Assembly: GCF_012489685.1 (NCBI RefSeq)
Contig: NC_080043.1
Coordinates: forward strand, 10,108,501 to 10,172,500
Length of the DNA stretch: 64,000 bases
Source of the DNA: Lotus japonicus
Taxonomy: Eukaryota > Streptophyta > Magnoliopsida > Fabales > Fabaceae
Direction: 5' to 3'
Shown: positions 33,158 to 46,242 of the stretch, one piece after another
Layout: the number at the start of each line of letters is the position of its first letter
Numbering within the stretch: position 1 is the stretch's first letter
Made by a program: the position numbers and the translations under genes
The notes under the pieces: model-generated
Told to the model about the DNA's origin: nothing
Seen by the model: the letters and a program-made list of their open reading frames with translations, nothing else
The model's database searches: none

Positions 33158-36100
33158 ATGGTAACTCGATCCGGGGCGAACGGAGAGAGGAATCACGTTC
33201 AACAAAGTGATGTTCCTCCCGATGTTCTTCAGCGGATCATGGATGATCTCAATGAACTTCGTCAACACAATCAACAGTTACAAAATCAACTTACTGATCT
33301 CAATCAGACTCAGGGGTTACGAGAGGGCGATCGAAGAATGGCTGAGACGGTGGTGGACTTTCAACTCTTTACAGAGGAAATAGAGAACACCGTCGTCCCA
33401 GATAATTTGAAGACGTTAAAGCTTGATTCTTATTATGGCGATTCAGATCCAAAGGACCATTTAGTGTATTTCAACACGAAAATGGTCATTGTAGGCGCAT
33501 CAGACGCGTTGAAGTGCAAAATGCTACCATCAACTTTTAAGAAGTCAGCGATGATTTGGTTTACAACGTTACCGTCAAGGTCAATTGTCAATTTCACGGA
33601 GTTATCTACAAAATTCTTGTCTCAATTTTCTACCAGTCGCGCACAAAAAGTGACTCCGGCGACATTATTCAATGTTCGTCAAGGACCAAATGAGACTTTG
33701 CAGTCTTACATGGGGCGTTTCAATCAATTATCTGTTCATTTGGAGGATAAAATGCCGGAAATCTGCATTGCAGCTTTTGAATTGGGTTTGAAGCCGGGTG
33801 GCTTAAACAGTAACTTAAGTAGAAAACCTGTGGAGACAATGGCGTATTTACGCGAAAGGGTACATCAGGGAGGAGCAGAGCGATTAGATAAAAAACAACC
33901 GCCCAAATGCAGCGGTTACAGGGCAGAAACAGCAGTTTGAGGTGAAGAAGAGAGCGGTTGCGGATCAATATTCGAAGGAATGGACTGAACGTGGCAATGT
34001 AGGGTATAACAATCACAACCTTTATGACGGCCGATTTGATAACCGTTCTAACTTCAAAAATCGTGCTCAACCGTATGTAGTGCGTGGGCCGGGACATTCG
34101 ATGACGTCGACTCGGAATCAAAATGATCGTGCAGTACCTTTGGCGGTTAATTTGACTGAAGCTTTGCACACGTGTTTAGAGGCGAACATTATCCGTTTTC
34201 CGCGGCAGCCAAATCCGTCAACAGGTTATGTGGATAAGAAGAAGTGGTGTGAGTATCATAGGATTTCGGGACATAATACTGATGATTGTTTCACTCTGAA
34301 GAAGGAAATAGATAAATTGGTGAAGGCTGGATGTATGAAACAGCTTGAAGGACGAAGCAATTCAGATGAAGCAGGAACTTCAACAAGGCGAACTGAAGAT
34401 GGAAAAGAAATTGAGAGCGATGGTCAAGACAGACAATCAGAAGGGAAAGCAAAGGGGCGGATTCATTCTATTTTTGGTGGATTTCGCGGTGGAGGAACGA
34501 CTAATTCAGCTCGTAAGAGGTACGTTCATTCTATTAATGATGTTTATTCTAACGATTGGGGAAGTTGGGCGACCAATCAACCCGATATAACTTTTACTGT
34601 GCGAGATTTTGAGGGAGTTCAGCCTCATGAAGATGATCCAATTGTTGTAATGCTGAGAATTGCTGATTATGAAATTGAGAGGGTACTTCTGGATCAAGGA
34701 AGCTCGGCGGATTTGATTTATGGCGATGCATTTGAGAAATTGGGGCTAACTGAATCTGATTTGTTGCCTTATGATGGCTCTTTGGTGGGTTTTTCTGGAG
34801 AAAAAGTATTTGTTCGAGGTTATGTGGAGCTGAAGACTGTCTTTGGAGAAGGGAAAAATGCGGAGACATTTGTTATTAAGTTTTTGGTAGTAAAATGTAC
34901 TTCGCCTTATAATGTACTCATTGGGAGGCCTTCACTAAACAGATTGGGGGCGATCATTTCCACACGACACTTAACAGCTAAGTATCCGTTGAGCAAAGGA
35001 GGAGTTGGAGTTTTAAAGGCTGATCAAATAGTTGCCAGGAAGTGTTATTCAGAAAGCTTCAAGCAGTATGGGCACATGGGAAAGAAGGCCGTGAAAGAGG
35101 GGCATCGAGTCTATGAGGTGAATGTAGATCAAACAGACATTATTTTGGATCCTCGTGATGGATTCATTGAGTATAAGATGACATCAGAAGAGGAAACTAA
35201 GGCGATCGAGATTGGCAAGCGAAACTTGAAAGGTGGTGTCAATTTAACTACAAGTCAAGAGGACAAGTTGGTAAAGTTGTTATCTGAGAATATGGATTTA
35301 TTTGCATGGAGTGCAAAGGACCTTCCAGGAATCGATCCGGAATTTATTTGTCACAAATTGACTTTAAATCCCGGGGTGAAACCTATTGTTCAATTCAAAA
35401 GAAAGATGGGCGAAGAAAAAACAGAGGTAGTAAAGGTGGAAAGCAACAAGTTACTGGAAGCTGGATTCATTAGGGAGGTTAAGTATCCAACATGGTTGGC
35501 GAATCTAGTAATGGTGAAGAAGGCTAATGGAAAGTGGCGAATGTGCACAGATTATACAGACTTAAACAAGCATTGTCCTAAGGATTCTTATCCTTTACCG
35601 AATATTGATAAGCTTGTGGATAGGGCGTCAGGATTCGGAATGCTTAGCCTCATGGATGCATATTCAGGGTATCATAAGATAAGAATGTATCAGCCAGACG
35701 AAGAGAAGACAACTTTTATGACGAATCAGGCGAACTATTGCTATCAAACTATGCCGTTTGGGCTGAAGAATGCGGGAGCAACATACCAAAGGTTGATGGA
35801 TAAGGTGTTTGACAAGCAGGTGGGGTGGAACATGGAGATTTATGTGGATGACATGGTGGTCAAGTCAAAGGAAATGATGGCACACTGTTCTGATCTTGAA
35901 GAGGCGTTTGGCGAGCTAAGAAAGCATAACATGAGACTTAACCCAGAAAAATGTTCGTTTGGGATTCAAAGCGGGAAATTCTTGGGCTTCATGATCACAA
36001 AGAGGGGAATTGAGGCAAATCCTGATAAGTGTAAGGCGATACTTGACATGCAGAGTCCAACCTCAGTTAAAGATGTGCAGAAATTAACAGGAAGGATATC

Positions 36101-38369
36101 AGCTTTATCCAGGTTTCTTCCGTGTTCTGGAGAAAAATCAGCACCATTTTTTCAATGTCTAAGGAAGAACAAAGCTTTTCAGTGGACTGAAGAATGTGAA
36201 GAGGCGTTCAAAAGCTTGAAGGGTCATTTGTCCAGCCCGCCAATTTTAGCCAAACCAATTCCAGGTATTTCACTGTCAATGTTTATTTCCATATCTGGTA
36301 ATGCAGTTAGTTCAGTTTTGCTGCAAGAGATTAAAGATGATTTGAGGATCATATATTTTGTGAGTCAAGCTCTTCAAGGAGCTGAGGTTAGATACCAAAA
36401 AATTGAAAAGGCTGCATTAGCTTTAATCATATCTGCCAGGAAACTAAGACCTTATTTTCAAGGCTTTCCAATTGTGGTAAAGACTGACTTGCCACTGCGC
36501 CAAGTTTTGCAAAAGCCTGATCTGGCTGGAAGAATGGTCTCTTGGGCCGTTGAGTTGTCAGAATTTGAAATCACTTTTGAAAGGAAAGGTTTGGTTAAAA
36601 CACAGGTATTGGTGGATTTTGTCAATGAAATGTCTTCCAGTGAGAAAACTATGGAAGTTGGCGAATGGATTTTGTCTGTGGATGGATCATCCAATGTCAA
36701 GGGAAGTGGAGCTGGAGTAATTCTAGAAGGACCAGGAGGCGTGACAGTTGAGCAGTCACTTAAGTTTGACTTCAAAGCAAGTAATAATCAGGCAGAGTAT
36801 GAAGCTATAATTGCGGGATTGAAGTTGGCGATCGATATGGGAGTCAAGAGCATAATGATTAAAACAGATTCTGAGATAGTCTCCAGGAAAATTCAAGGTG
36901 AATATCAGGCAAGGGACGCACAGCTGGCTAAGTATTTACTGAAAGCTCAAGGATTGATAAAGCAGATAGGCAAAGTGCAGGTCAATTATGTTCCGAGGGA
37001 GAAAAATACAAGGGCGGATATTCTGTCAAAGTTAGCAAGCACCAAGAAGCCGGGGAATAATAAGTCAGTTATCCAGAAGGTTTTAAGCAGCCCAAGTATC
37101 GAAGAGGATGAAATAATGATGGTGTTGACTGTAGCGGACTCAGATTGGATAGGGCGTATCAAAAAGTGTTTGGTAGCAGAAGGCTCTGATTTGCTGAAAT
37201 TTTCTAAAGATCAAGTTCGTGAGGCAAGTCATTACACGTTGCTGGGCGATCAATTGTACATAAGAGGGATTGGAGTTCCTTTATTGAGATGTGTCTCTAA
37301 AGATGAGGCGAAAAGAATTATGTTTGAAGTTCATGAGGGCGTGTGTGCAAGTCATGTGGGAGGCAGATCTTTGGCGGCGAAGGTGCTCAGAGCAGGATTC
37401 TATTGGCCAACTTTAAGAGGGGACTGTACGGAATATGTGAAGAAGTGTGAAAAATGTCAAATTTATGCAGATTTACATAGGGCGCCACCTGAAACTCTTA
37501 GTTCAATGAGTTCATCGTGGCCATTTTCAATGTGGGGAGTAGATATCCTGGGACCATTTACTCCAGCAGGTTCTCAGATTAGATTTGTTTTGGTTGCAGT
37601 AGACTACTTCACTAAGTGGATCGAGGCGGAGTCAATGGCGAAGATAACACTGGAAAAAGTCAGAAAATTTTATTGGAGAAAATTGATTTGTAGGTTTGGC
37701 GTACCAGCGACTATCGTCTCAGATAATGGAACACAGTTTACTAGCAGGAGTGTGAAGAATTTTTGTGCAGAAATGGGAATTGAAATGCGCTTCGCCTCAG
37801 TTGAGCACCCTCAGACAAATGGTTAGGTAGAGTCAGCGAATAAGGTTATTCTCAATGGAATTAAGAAGCGGCTAGGCGAAGCTAAAGGATTGTGGGCTGA
37901 GGAGTTGATCACAGTGATTTGGGCTTACAATACTACCCCTCAATCAACTACTGGCGAATCACCTTTCAAGTTGACCTATGGGGTAGATGCTATGATTCCA
38001 GCAGAGTTGCAGGATGTAACTTTCAAGGTGACAACTTATAATGAAGACCAGAATGACATGAGTAGATTGGTTGATCTCAATTTGGCAGAGGAAACGCAAG
38101 CAGAAGTTCGTCTGAGGCAAGCAGTGGTAAAACAGAGGTCTGAAAGGCGATACAATTCCAGAGTGGTTCCGAGGCAAATGAAAGTTGGTGATTTGGTGCT
38201 GCGTCGAAAAGCAAAGGGATCGGATGATTCGAAGTTATCACCTAATTGGGAAGGACCTTATAGGATTCTTCGAGAGCTTGGTCAAGGGGCTTATCATTTG
38301 GAGGAATTATCGGGGCGAAGGGTTCCAAGGGCTTGGAATGCACATCATCTCCGTTACTATTACAGTTGA
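33158..38369 (+). pseudogene. Tat gag-pol polyprotein, interrupted
   Basis: The start is the ATG at 33158 (MVTRSGANGERNH), 55 bp after the LTR. Gag (33158-33940) contains the LKLDSYYGDSDPKDHL and FTELSTKFLSQF blocks. Near 33870 the frame shifts, and the downstream frame also has a stop at 33885-33887. The pol frame then runs to 37826, with a CxxH..GH..C knuckle (about 34245), protease LLDQGSSADLIY, reverse transcriptase YVDDMVV (35842), a first RNase H, a second RNase H (LSVDGSSNVKGSGAG, 36668), integrase zinc finger (HVGGR..CEKC) and the first two acidic sites (WGVDILGPF, VSDNGTQF). A TAG at 37824-37826 falls just before the third catalytic residue. Frame continues 37827-38369 to the natural end (HHLRYYYS). 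There is no chromodomain. Confidence 0.92.
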
Positions 38370-39462
38370 AGTGCAGGGTGTTCGTCCAGTTTGCTTGGCG
38401 TTGTACAGTTTGGTTCAGTTTATGTGTGTCTAAGACTATGTTAGTTGTTTCAGTTTTTGTGTGTTGAAGACTACATTTGTTCTTCGTATCGTTTAAGACT
38501 ATGTTTGTTGTGTAAGACTCAGTTTGATGCACTCTTTTCTCTACATCAGGCGGGAGGGTTTTTAACGAGGCATCAACTATTAATGAATAACAGGTACGCA
38601 CTCTTTTATTTACCCCGGGCGGGAGAGTTTTTAACGAGGCATAACCTTTTTAAAATGTTCAAGGGCGTAACATTTTGTTTATTTTTTAATCTTTTTCCAT
38701 AGCGGAAACTTATCAACTAAGGTCTATCAATTGGGCGACGTCAGACAATTAAGAAAAGAGTAAGTCTCTTAAAACAAGAGCATTTGACCACGAATTCATA
38801 AGCACAGCCTTAAATTGGATTTAAGCTTGTCCAAACTAAGCACAAGTCTCCACGCGAGCATACTAATGAAATCAAATATCGTGACTTTGATTTCCATGAA
38901 TAACTATGTCAAAAAATGAAAAATTTGACTAAGTTATATACACAAAGGCCTTATGATTCCAAAGTAGTTGATTAAGTTAAACTTTACAAAATTTCTTCAA
39001 TCAATCGAGAGTATTTTACTATATACAGTAAAGCAAGAAAGTGATGTGCTTGAATAATGATGAAGGCGGATCGATTCTGATGAAAAGGTTAGTGATTGAA
39101 ATTTCTATTAAGTTATGTTTTGACCTTTAAATATATTGAAGTTATATGATAGCTTTGGTGACTGTGGGAAATAATGCTTAGTCATAGAGTTAATTATTTT
39201 GGCGTTTCGTCGTGTGAATGAGGGAATAATATTATTATTATGGAAGATAGTAAAGTTATAGGTGAAATAGTTAGATTAGGTGGAATGTTTGAGTGTAAAG
39301 AATTTAAAGCACTCATGTAATTCTGAAAGGAAATTCATAACGTTAAAGGAAAGTTTGTTACATAAAGCAGGGAACATAAAGTAACTTAAACAAAAGAGGC
39401 TTGCAACCTTTTACATTGAAAGTTGAAAGAAAGGAGGCTAACAAAATAGAAGCCTAGATCAT
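38370..39462 (+). other. 3' non-coding region of the Tat element with a short tandem repeat
   Basis: A roughly 65-bp unit with GGCGGGAGGGTTTTTAACGAGGCAT is present at about 38550 and again (CGGGCGGGAGAGTTTTTAACGAGG) at about 38615. Such repeats after integrase are common in Tat elements. The rest is AT-rich without frames. Confidence 0.6.
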
Positions 39463-41412
39463 TTAGATAGTTTCGCCACCTCCTTCTTTGCTGTTGGCAT
39501 TTCCTTCTTCATTTTCTCCTTCTTCATTTCCTTTGTTTCCTTCTTCTTCTTCTTCTTCTTCTTCTTCTTCTTCTTCTTCTTCTTCTTCTTCACCTCTTTC
39601 CTCATCCGCGTTATCCGAGCTGATCAATTTTCCATCCACAATGCGAGCATAAGGGTCTGTTCCCGCCAAGTTGATCGCCAGGCCAGGATTAAGGAAAGTA
39701 ACTTGAGTAATTGCTTTAGAAAAGCCAGCTTCAAACTGATCCAGAACGAAAATTTTCAAATCAGCGATTTCGGTTTTCATCTGGGAATTCTCTTCAAGCA
39801 CTTGATTGTGCACAGCAGTCAGTTGGGCGCAGTCAGCCTTCATTTTTTCATTCTCTTCATTCAATGTTTGGATGGAAGCATTGTTTTCGTCAGAAGTCTT
39901 CTTCATTTTTTCCAACTCTAAAGCCAAATCCGCGACTTTCTTTTCATTAGCTTTGTTCGACTTGTCCAGCAACTTGAGTGTAGCCTTCATCTTTCCAATT
40001 TCTTTTTCCTTCTCCTCAACAAGCTTGGCTGAAGCGAGACCATCGAATCCGGCAGATTCAAGGTCGATCATCTTGGAGATTGCAGCAATCTCCAAGCCCT
40101 TTGTCATCATGGCTTGCTTCCTTCAAGCCTAGTTTCCTCATCTTGTCATGGTCCGCCTCGAACACCAGATTTGTCTCCACCAAAGAGTTGAAGTCAATTT
40201 TGGAATCCCAAATTGAGGTCACATCATCCGAGGATAATTCCTCAAATTCTTTCAGCAAACTTTTCCAGCAAAGGGGTGGCGTACTCGACGAACAACCTTT
40301 GTTCGCCACAGCGGATTCGCCCTTGCTCATGAACTTTTCTAGCGAGGTTTGGTTCGAAGCTTTGCTTTTGACAGAGGCAGGATCTTCATTCTTCTTTTTC
40401 TTCTTTGAAGGGCGGCCCGATTCAGTACCGGAGTGGCTGGTGTCATGTTCGACCGCAGATTTCCCGGAGTTTCTTTTCTCGCGGGCAGCTTGTTGTTCGC
40501 GGCGAAATCGAAGGATGTCTTCCTCAGATAGGCGAGCCATTGTGCCTGCAAATAAGTGAAAAGAATTAGAACTTAAGAAAGGTTTCTTATACAATTTAAG
40601 AAAGGGGCGAAATAAGTTAAGATGCCTTACCAACGTATTTACCCACTGCATTCTTAGAGAGAGCAACCATAAAATCTTTAAGGTTCAAGCCTAGGCCAGA
40701 TAGAAGTTGGCAATCTACTAGTTCCTCTGGGGTAAGAGCATCATCGGGAATTTTGATGATGCCCTCGTATTGGTTCGTCCAATAGAAGGGAAATTTTGGG
40801 CTTCCATCGGCAAAATAAAATATGTCTTTGCAGGCGTCAGACTCGCGAAGTTTAAAAAATTTACCTTTGAAGTGTTTGTAATGGCTTTTGTACAAGGTGA
40901 ATAATCCTAAACCCCTAGCGGTGGCAAGTGAGACATATTCGCCCCTCACATTTCGTCCACAAGTTTCAAAAAAGTAAAAAAAAATTGTTGCTGGTGGGTA
41001 TAATGTGTAAGGTTTGACACAGGACTTCAAAAGCTTTTAGGTAAGCCCAAGCGTTGCCATGGAGCTGAGTGGGGGCAACGTTTAAAAGGGTTAGTACAGA
41101 GCAGGTAAAGTCAGAGAATGACAGGTTGTATTTTAGATCGGAGAATAAACTTTCGAATAGATAGGTGAAGTTTCTCCCTTGACCATCTGTTTTCCCAAAA
41201 CAACATGGTTCATCAGGGGCGCAAGGAATTATGTCCAGGTGGGCATCTAGGCCATCTTTCCTAAAGTTGTATTTAGTGACTAAATCAATGACAGCTTTTG
41301 GGGTACAAATTTTAGAAAATTGTTTTTTGATTTTGCTAGAAACCCATAGAGAATCAGCGGAAGACGGAGTGGTAGAGGCAGGAGCTTCTTTACGTGTACG
41401 TTTAGTGACCAT
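39463..41412 (-). pseudogene. Antisense gene of the Tat element (putative gypsy-type transposon domain plus coiled coil), frame-broken
   Basis: Tat elements often carry an antisense ORF of unknown function between integrase and the 3' LTR. Here the minus strand starts at the ATG at 41412 (MVTKRTRKEAP). It reads the domain found in PF04195-type proteins (LNVAPTQLHGNAWAYLKAFE, LATARGLGLFTLYKSHYKHF), splices across a GT-AG intron at 40546-40630, and continues with a basic segment (GRPSKKKKKNED), a long coiled coil (LALELEKMKKTSDENN) and an acidic tail with poly-Glu. Two frame breaks are seen: in a T/A run near 40980-40990 and near 40100. The protein would have been about 600 residues. Its role is unknown. 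Confidence 0.75.
39541..39591. repeat. (TTC)n microsatellite encoding poly-Glu on the minus strand
   Basis: About 17 TTC units near the 3' end of the antisense gene. Confidence 0.95.
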
Positions 41413-41805
41413 TTTTAAAGGGTCCCTGAAAGTAGAAGTTTCAAAGTGTGAGATGAAGAGAGAAATTAGGTTTGAATTTCTGGGTTTGAAATGTAAAACA
41501 TTGTTGTTGGGTTTCTGGGTTCAGTAGGATAAGATGCTCATTAGGGGCTCAAAAGTTCAAACGCATAATGAGAAATGAAAAAAGTTAAGAGAAGAAGAGA
41601 GGGGAAATTTACCTTAGAAAGATGGAAGCTTGGACGATTTCTGGGAATGTCGTTGGTGAATGCAGGGAGAAGTGTTGAAGATTGAGCGAACTCGGTGGGA
41701 AACAACAAGGTTTCTACTGCGTTGAGTGATTAGAGAGAATGTAGGTAAGAGATATGAAAGTAAAGTGTGAAGAAAAGGGGAAAAGTGTTAGACTTTATAT
41801 AGAAG
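41413..41805 (-). promoter_or_regulatory. Promoter and intron-containing leader of the antisense gene
   Basis: On the minus strand, CTATATAAAG (complement of 41796-41805) is a good TATA box. The presumed leader then has a GT-AG intron, donor TTCTAAG/GTAAATTT at 41612 and acceptor TTTCAG at 41426, just before the ATG. This is the layout of a normal plant gene promoter and is independent of the LTR promoter. Confidence 0.6.
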
Positions 41806-42467
41806 AGCAAGAAAAGGTGAAAAGGTGAGTTGAAAGGGTGAATTAATTGCGGCATTAAATGCTAAGCAGACGCGTCCTTTCGCTTGCGTACACAAAGGAT
41901 GGAGTTTGACGTTTGGATTCGGGGGGCACGTTGGTCCAAGATCTGATTTCGAAGGGATGTGATCGGTGGTGATTTTGAATTAAAATGACACTTTAGTCAA
42001 TTAGATGTGACGTTTCAAAGACGAGTAAAAATTTCATAGAGTAGAGGGGGTGCCTTGATCTGGGGAGGTATACATTGAGAAAAAGTTGTGACTTTTTGTA
42101 TGCGAATTTAATTGTTAAATCATATTTATGTGTGTACTTTGATGATGAGGTTAGGGAGCTTTAAAGACGCATTATAGCGTTTGTGGCACAAGTTCCCAAG
42201 TATTTACAGATATCTCTTTGATGTGCTTATGACAGGTAAAGCAATAATGACTTTGAAATGTGCCATGGTAAGGGCATGTGAAGTGACAGCTGAGGAGACT
42301 GACAAGCCCGATTCAACACGCAAAGATGATTATCATTATCTGTTTTATCAAAATTTGCAGGAATCAGAATTTACACGCCTTTGTTGGCTTTGTATATGAT
42401 GTAGCATTTGAGGGCTTATTAAAGACACATTCGCCTTATACTAAAGTCTTAGTGTCTTGAGGGCTTG

Positions 42468-42694
42468 TGGTCTGGTATGGGCGGATCAATGTAACTAATA
42501 ATTGGGCTTACCAAACTTATGTACCAAATGGGTCGGGCAACCCATGATCCAACCAGATTGAAACCCAAGCTATAAATAACAGGTACCGCCCAAGCGGCGG
42601 AGGACCTATCATTTCACGCAATTTTCTTAGTTTTTCATTTACTTCGTTTGCTCTCAGTTTGATTAGCCCATATCGAAGGTTCTATACCGAAACA
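42468..42694 (+). repeat. 3' LTR of the Tat element
   Basis: 227 bp, seven differences from the 5' LTR. It is preceded by GTCTTGAGGGCTTG, the likely polypurine priming site, which is not a perfect purine tract. Confidence 0.92.
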
Positions 42695-42699
42695 AGAGG

Positions 42700-42982
42700 A
42701 TATATATGGAGTAAATAAAGTCCATTTTCTTCCAGAGGATCGATATGAGTTAGTCATATTTCTTAAACGAGGATTTTTCATATATAATTTGAGCATTTCT
42801 ACATGTTATATGGTCAGACAGAACTTGACAAATTAAGGCTTGAATCAATTTTCTGCCCTTAATTAAAGTTTCGGCAGAGTGAACTTAAACACAGATTAAG
42901 TAATGGATTAAGGCAAAGTGTTTAGCATATCATGACTATATAGTTTTTAATTACTGTTGTGGGGATCATGATATCCTCTTAT

Positions 42983-43020
<38 letters not shown>

Positions 43021-44757
43021 ATGAGAAATTAAATGTGATTTTATGTGAAAATATGAGAATAAATTACGACTATTAAATTTAATCATAAATGGTTTAAATT
43101 AAAACATGAAGTGATCGAATTGGCCTTCCTCCTCCAATTGATTGTACCATGCAAGAATCTTGTATTTACATTCCTTCAACCATTTGAGCCTTGATTTTTT
43201 TGCAAAGCAATGACTCATTAAGATTTGAGATTTTCCATTCGGCCTGCAGGAGCTATTTTCTTGTCATATGTTCCTCTTTTCTAAGAGCCACTTCTTCTGC
43301 TTTCTTTAATTTACAGCAGGTAATTTGGTGAAGCAGAATTCCCCTATTATGTGTTGTAACGATATGATTTGCCGTTGAATGTTATTTAATGGCTTTGTTT
43401 ACAGAATATAACAAGGGCTTTAACATTCTTGTCATAATCATGCATAAGCTAAATGATCACTAAAGATGGTGATGGTGGGTTTGAAGTAGAAAACTAAAGA
43501 AATAAAGATGAACTAGATAACTGGAATTGTTGAACAATTCATAGCTAGCCAAGCTCAATTTAATATAATTTTATGGAAATGTAGTATTTCAAACTAAGAT
43601 CATACATGGATATAGTGACTATGCTAGATTAACCAAGAATGTGTAGCACCTCATTTAAGCTAATATAATTGGTAACTAGCTAGTGAACAGAACATGAAAA
43701 AATCAACTAAAGTAACTAGCGGTTGGTGGAGCATGTGGCGGGTAGTAAATATTTTTAAGCACAGAAAGAAAACAGTCATTAAATTAATGAAACCAAGCAT
43801 ATTCATCATTATTTCATTATTCATGAGGTTAAAGATACTTTCCCGGAGCTCCATGATTTTAGAAGCTAAAACTTTAGATGCAAGCAAGTAATTAGCTAAA
43901 TCGTCTTAAGTCAGTAATTTATGGCAATAGAATTCTGAGTGATGAGTTGTAAAAAAATCTAATTACAATTTGGCTAATAACTTCAATTGTACATTTTCAG
44001 CAAAATTGGGGATAGTGAATACGAATTAAACATGGAAATAATTGGGGTGTGAAACAGTGATTTTATTTCCCAAAACAAACCATTATATGTTTCACTGCTT
44101 CTGTGAATTACAATTGTTCCTTCATCAACAACATGCCAAGTAGAATGTGTTTGATGCTGATGGGGAATAAGACAATTGAGGTAATTATACGGATGACAGG
44201 TTGGATCCAATATATTATGGTGGAATTTTTCTTGGTCTGCCTCTATTTCTTCAAGATTTCTAATGACTAATGAAGGGCTTAGCTTGTCTCTCTTGCAGCT
44301 TCAAATGTCTAATGATTAATGATAAAACCTGAATAATGATTGCCCTGTATTATATTTCATCATGCAATTATATTCAAAAGACTGAAGTTTGTAACATGGA
44401 TTGGATCAGGTTTCGCAATCAAAGATAACCACAGCTTAGTTCTGTTTCACCTATCATCAACAAATTTTGGATCAGGTTTTGTAATCAAAGATAATCACAT
44501 TGTTTTTCCTATAAGTTGAGTTAACAGGAGTGAAAACACATCTACTATAATTTTATAAGAAAAGTTTTATTCACCTTTTACTCGAATTAAGTGCTATGCC
44601 TCGTTGTTTTATTTCTCATTTCTCTTTATTTTTTCATTTCTCTATTAGGTGAAATTATTATTAGGGTGTGAACTGTGAACATATGCTTTTTTTAAAAATT
44701 CCTATGGGTTTGTATTTTGTAATTTGTTATGCAATTAAGATATTCTAATTTTCAATA
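42700..44757. other. Gene-poor AT-rich DNA
   Basis: A (TA)n microsatellite lies at 42990-43016. A short direct repeat GGATCAGGTTT..CAATCAAAGATAA occurs at about 44405 and 44470. No coding region can be supported. Confidence 0.5.
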
Positions 44758-44958
44758 GAATTTAATGGATATGCACAATCAGTGTAAAATAGTTTTACAC
44801 TGACATTCAATTGAAATTTCATTAAATAAGTAAATAAGAGAGAGTCACATTCATTTTTAATTTTAATTACAATAAAATCACATTTACTTATTTGGCGGAA
44901 TTGAATTGAATTTAAGTGTAAAACTATTTTACACTGACAGTGCATATTCATTAAACTC
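44758..44958. mobile_element. MITE (about 200 bp) of the TTAATGRATATGCACTRTCAG family
   Basis: The left end GAATTTAATGGATATGCACA and the right end (complement GAGTTTAATGAATATGCACT) are inverted repeats that continue with CAGTGTAAAATAGTTTTACACT. A second member is at 63217-63396. Target duplication not resolved. Confidence 0.7.
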
Positions 44959-45180
44959 TTTTTAATATATCCACCAGAAGTTAATTAAATCATGCCACAT
45001 TAGGGTGGTTTAAATGAATTTAATTTTGATGTTTTAAATTGACATCCAATGAATTTAGTTTTGATACACTGCTTTTAAATGTTACATTATTTTTTCTAAT
45101 TTAATTAAATTAAAATTTTATTTACTTGATGTGTCAATGAATCAATGAAGTTACTATAAAAAAATTAAAAAAACTGAACA

Positions 45181-45378
45181 ATTTTTTTTATCAACGTGTA
45201 TATTTTCACAGTCAGTAGTTGTAAGATAAATCATTACTACATGATCAACACGTACAATGGCATGAGGTTGGCTAATGAATTTTGTTCATTCACAAATATT
45301 AAGAATTAAACTCTTAACAACTTAATTAAGGAATGAAGTGTTGAACTTATATACTTAACCATTACACCAACCTAATTC
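45181..45378 (-). mobile_element. tRNA-derived SINE, minus strand
   Basis: On the minus strand it begins TTAGGTTGGTGTAATGGTTAAG (A-box region), followed about 60 bp later by a B-box-like AGAGTTTAATTCTTAA. It ends in A-rich sequence at 45181-45189. No cloverleaf of a functional tRNA forms. Confidence 0.5.
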
Positions 45379-45395
45379 GTATACAAATTAAATTA

Positions 45396-45432
45396 AATTT
45401 AGTGCAATTTATCTTTCCGATGTACCAAAAAA
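45396..45432 (+). mobile_element. SINE 3' tail fragment
   Basis: GTGCAATTTATCTTTCCGAT followed by GTACC and an A10 tract is the 3' end of a legume SINE type; compare the tails at 63650 and 63770. The 5' part is missing. Confidence 0.45.
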
Positions 45433-46242
45433 AAAATCTTGCCAAAATTATAAGAGTTAAATAATTAAATGTCGGTGTAATTTTTTATGTTATTATTATC
45501 TTATATATGATGTTACTTGTTTCAGAGTCTGACTTTGCATAAAACTATTATCATAATCAAATCCTTTCAATAATGCAAAGTGTGTTTTCGTGTGTGATGA
45601 AAGGTAATCAACTGTGTCTGGGAGAAAAATTTAAACAAAGACAAGACAATGCATTTTTTTTGTTTGTTTTCTCAGAGAGTTTTCCCTTGTTAAATCCATC
45701 TTATGATGTGTTTGTCCACAAGGGTATGCTTCACCGTGGTAGAAAATGTCTTTGAAAAATCTTTATGTATTGCCAAATCAACAGTGTATATCGATTCCTA
45801 TTTCCTAATTTAATTAATTTCTATGATGAAAGGATTAGACTTATTAAAATGAGCTCCGACTCGTGACATTGCATCGCTTCACCAATTCCTTAAGTGAATT
45901 TAGTTTGAAAAATAGAATCTTATATTTATGTGAGATTTTTTTTCTTGATTCACCTAATTAATTCGAAGACTAAACAAGATATATAGAAGTAAAGTGAGTT
46001 GAACTAGCTCGTGACATGACTTGTTATTTTATTAATAAATTGTTTTTTTTTTCATTTTTTGTTTTGATACGGTTAAAATTAAATTTTTTCCTCACATTTT
46101 GATTTATAGTACTTTTTACAATTTTTTATCAATTTTTCTTTTATAAATACAAATAAGTCACCTCAATTAACCACCGGCTCATTGTGAGTTGAGCTGAGTT
46201 ATCATTTTAAAGACTCACTAAAAAAGATGAGTTAGGTCAACT
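45433..46242. other. Intergenic, nothing recognised
   Basis: AT-rich. A small open frame at 45573-45755 has no recognisable domain. Confidence 0.5.

Larger units (their letters stand above)
32876..42694 (+). mobile_element. Complete Tat-clade Ty3/gypsy LTR retrotransposon (9819 bp), 5-bp target duplication AGAGG
   Basis: Two 227-bp LTRs (32876-33102 and 42468-42694) begin TGGTCTGG and end AACA. They differ at seven positions (about 3 percent). The element is flanked by AGAGG at 32871-32875 and 42695-42699. A primer-binding site, TTGGCGCCCACCGTGGGG, follows the left LTR directly. Each LTR has a TATA box (CTATAAATA, 32978-32986 in the left one). The order gag, protease, reverse transcriptase, RNase H, a second RNase H, integrase, no chromodomain, and a long 3' region with an antisense gene place it in the Tat group (Retand/Ogre relatives). 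Frame lesions in gag and integrase make it unable to move alone. Confidence 0.95.
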
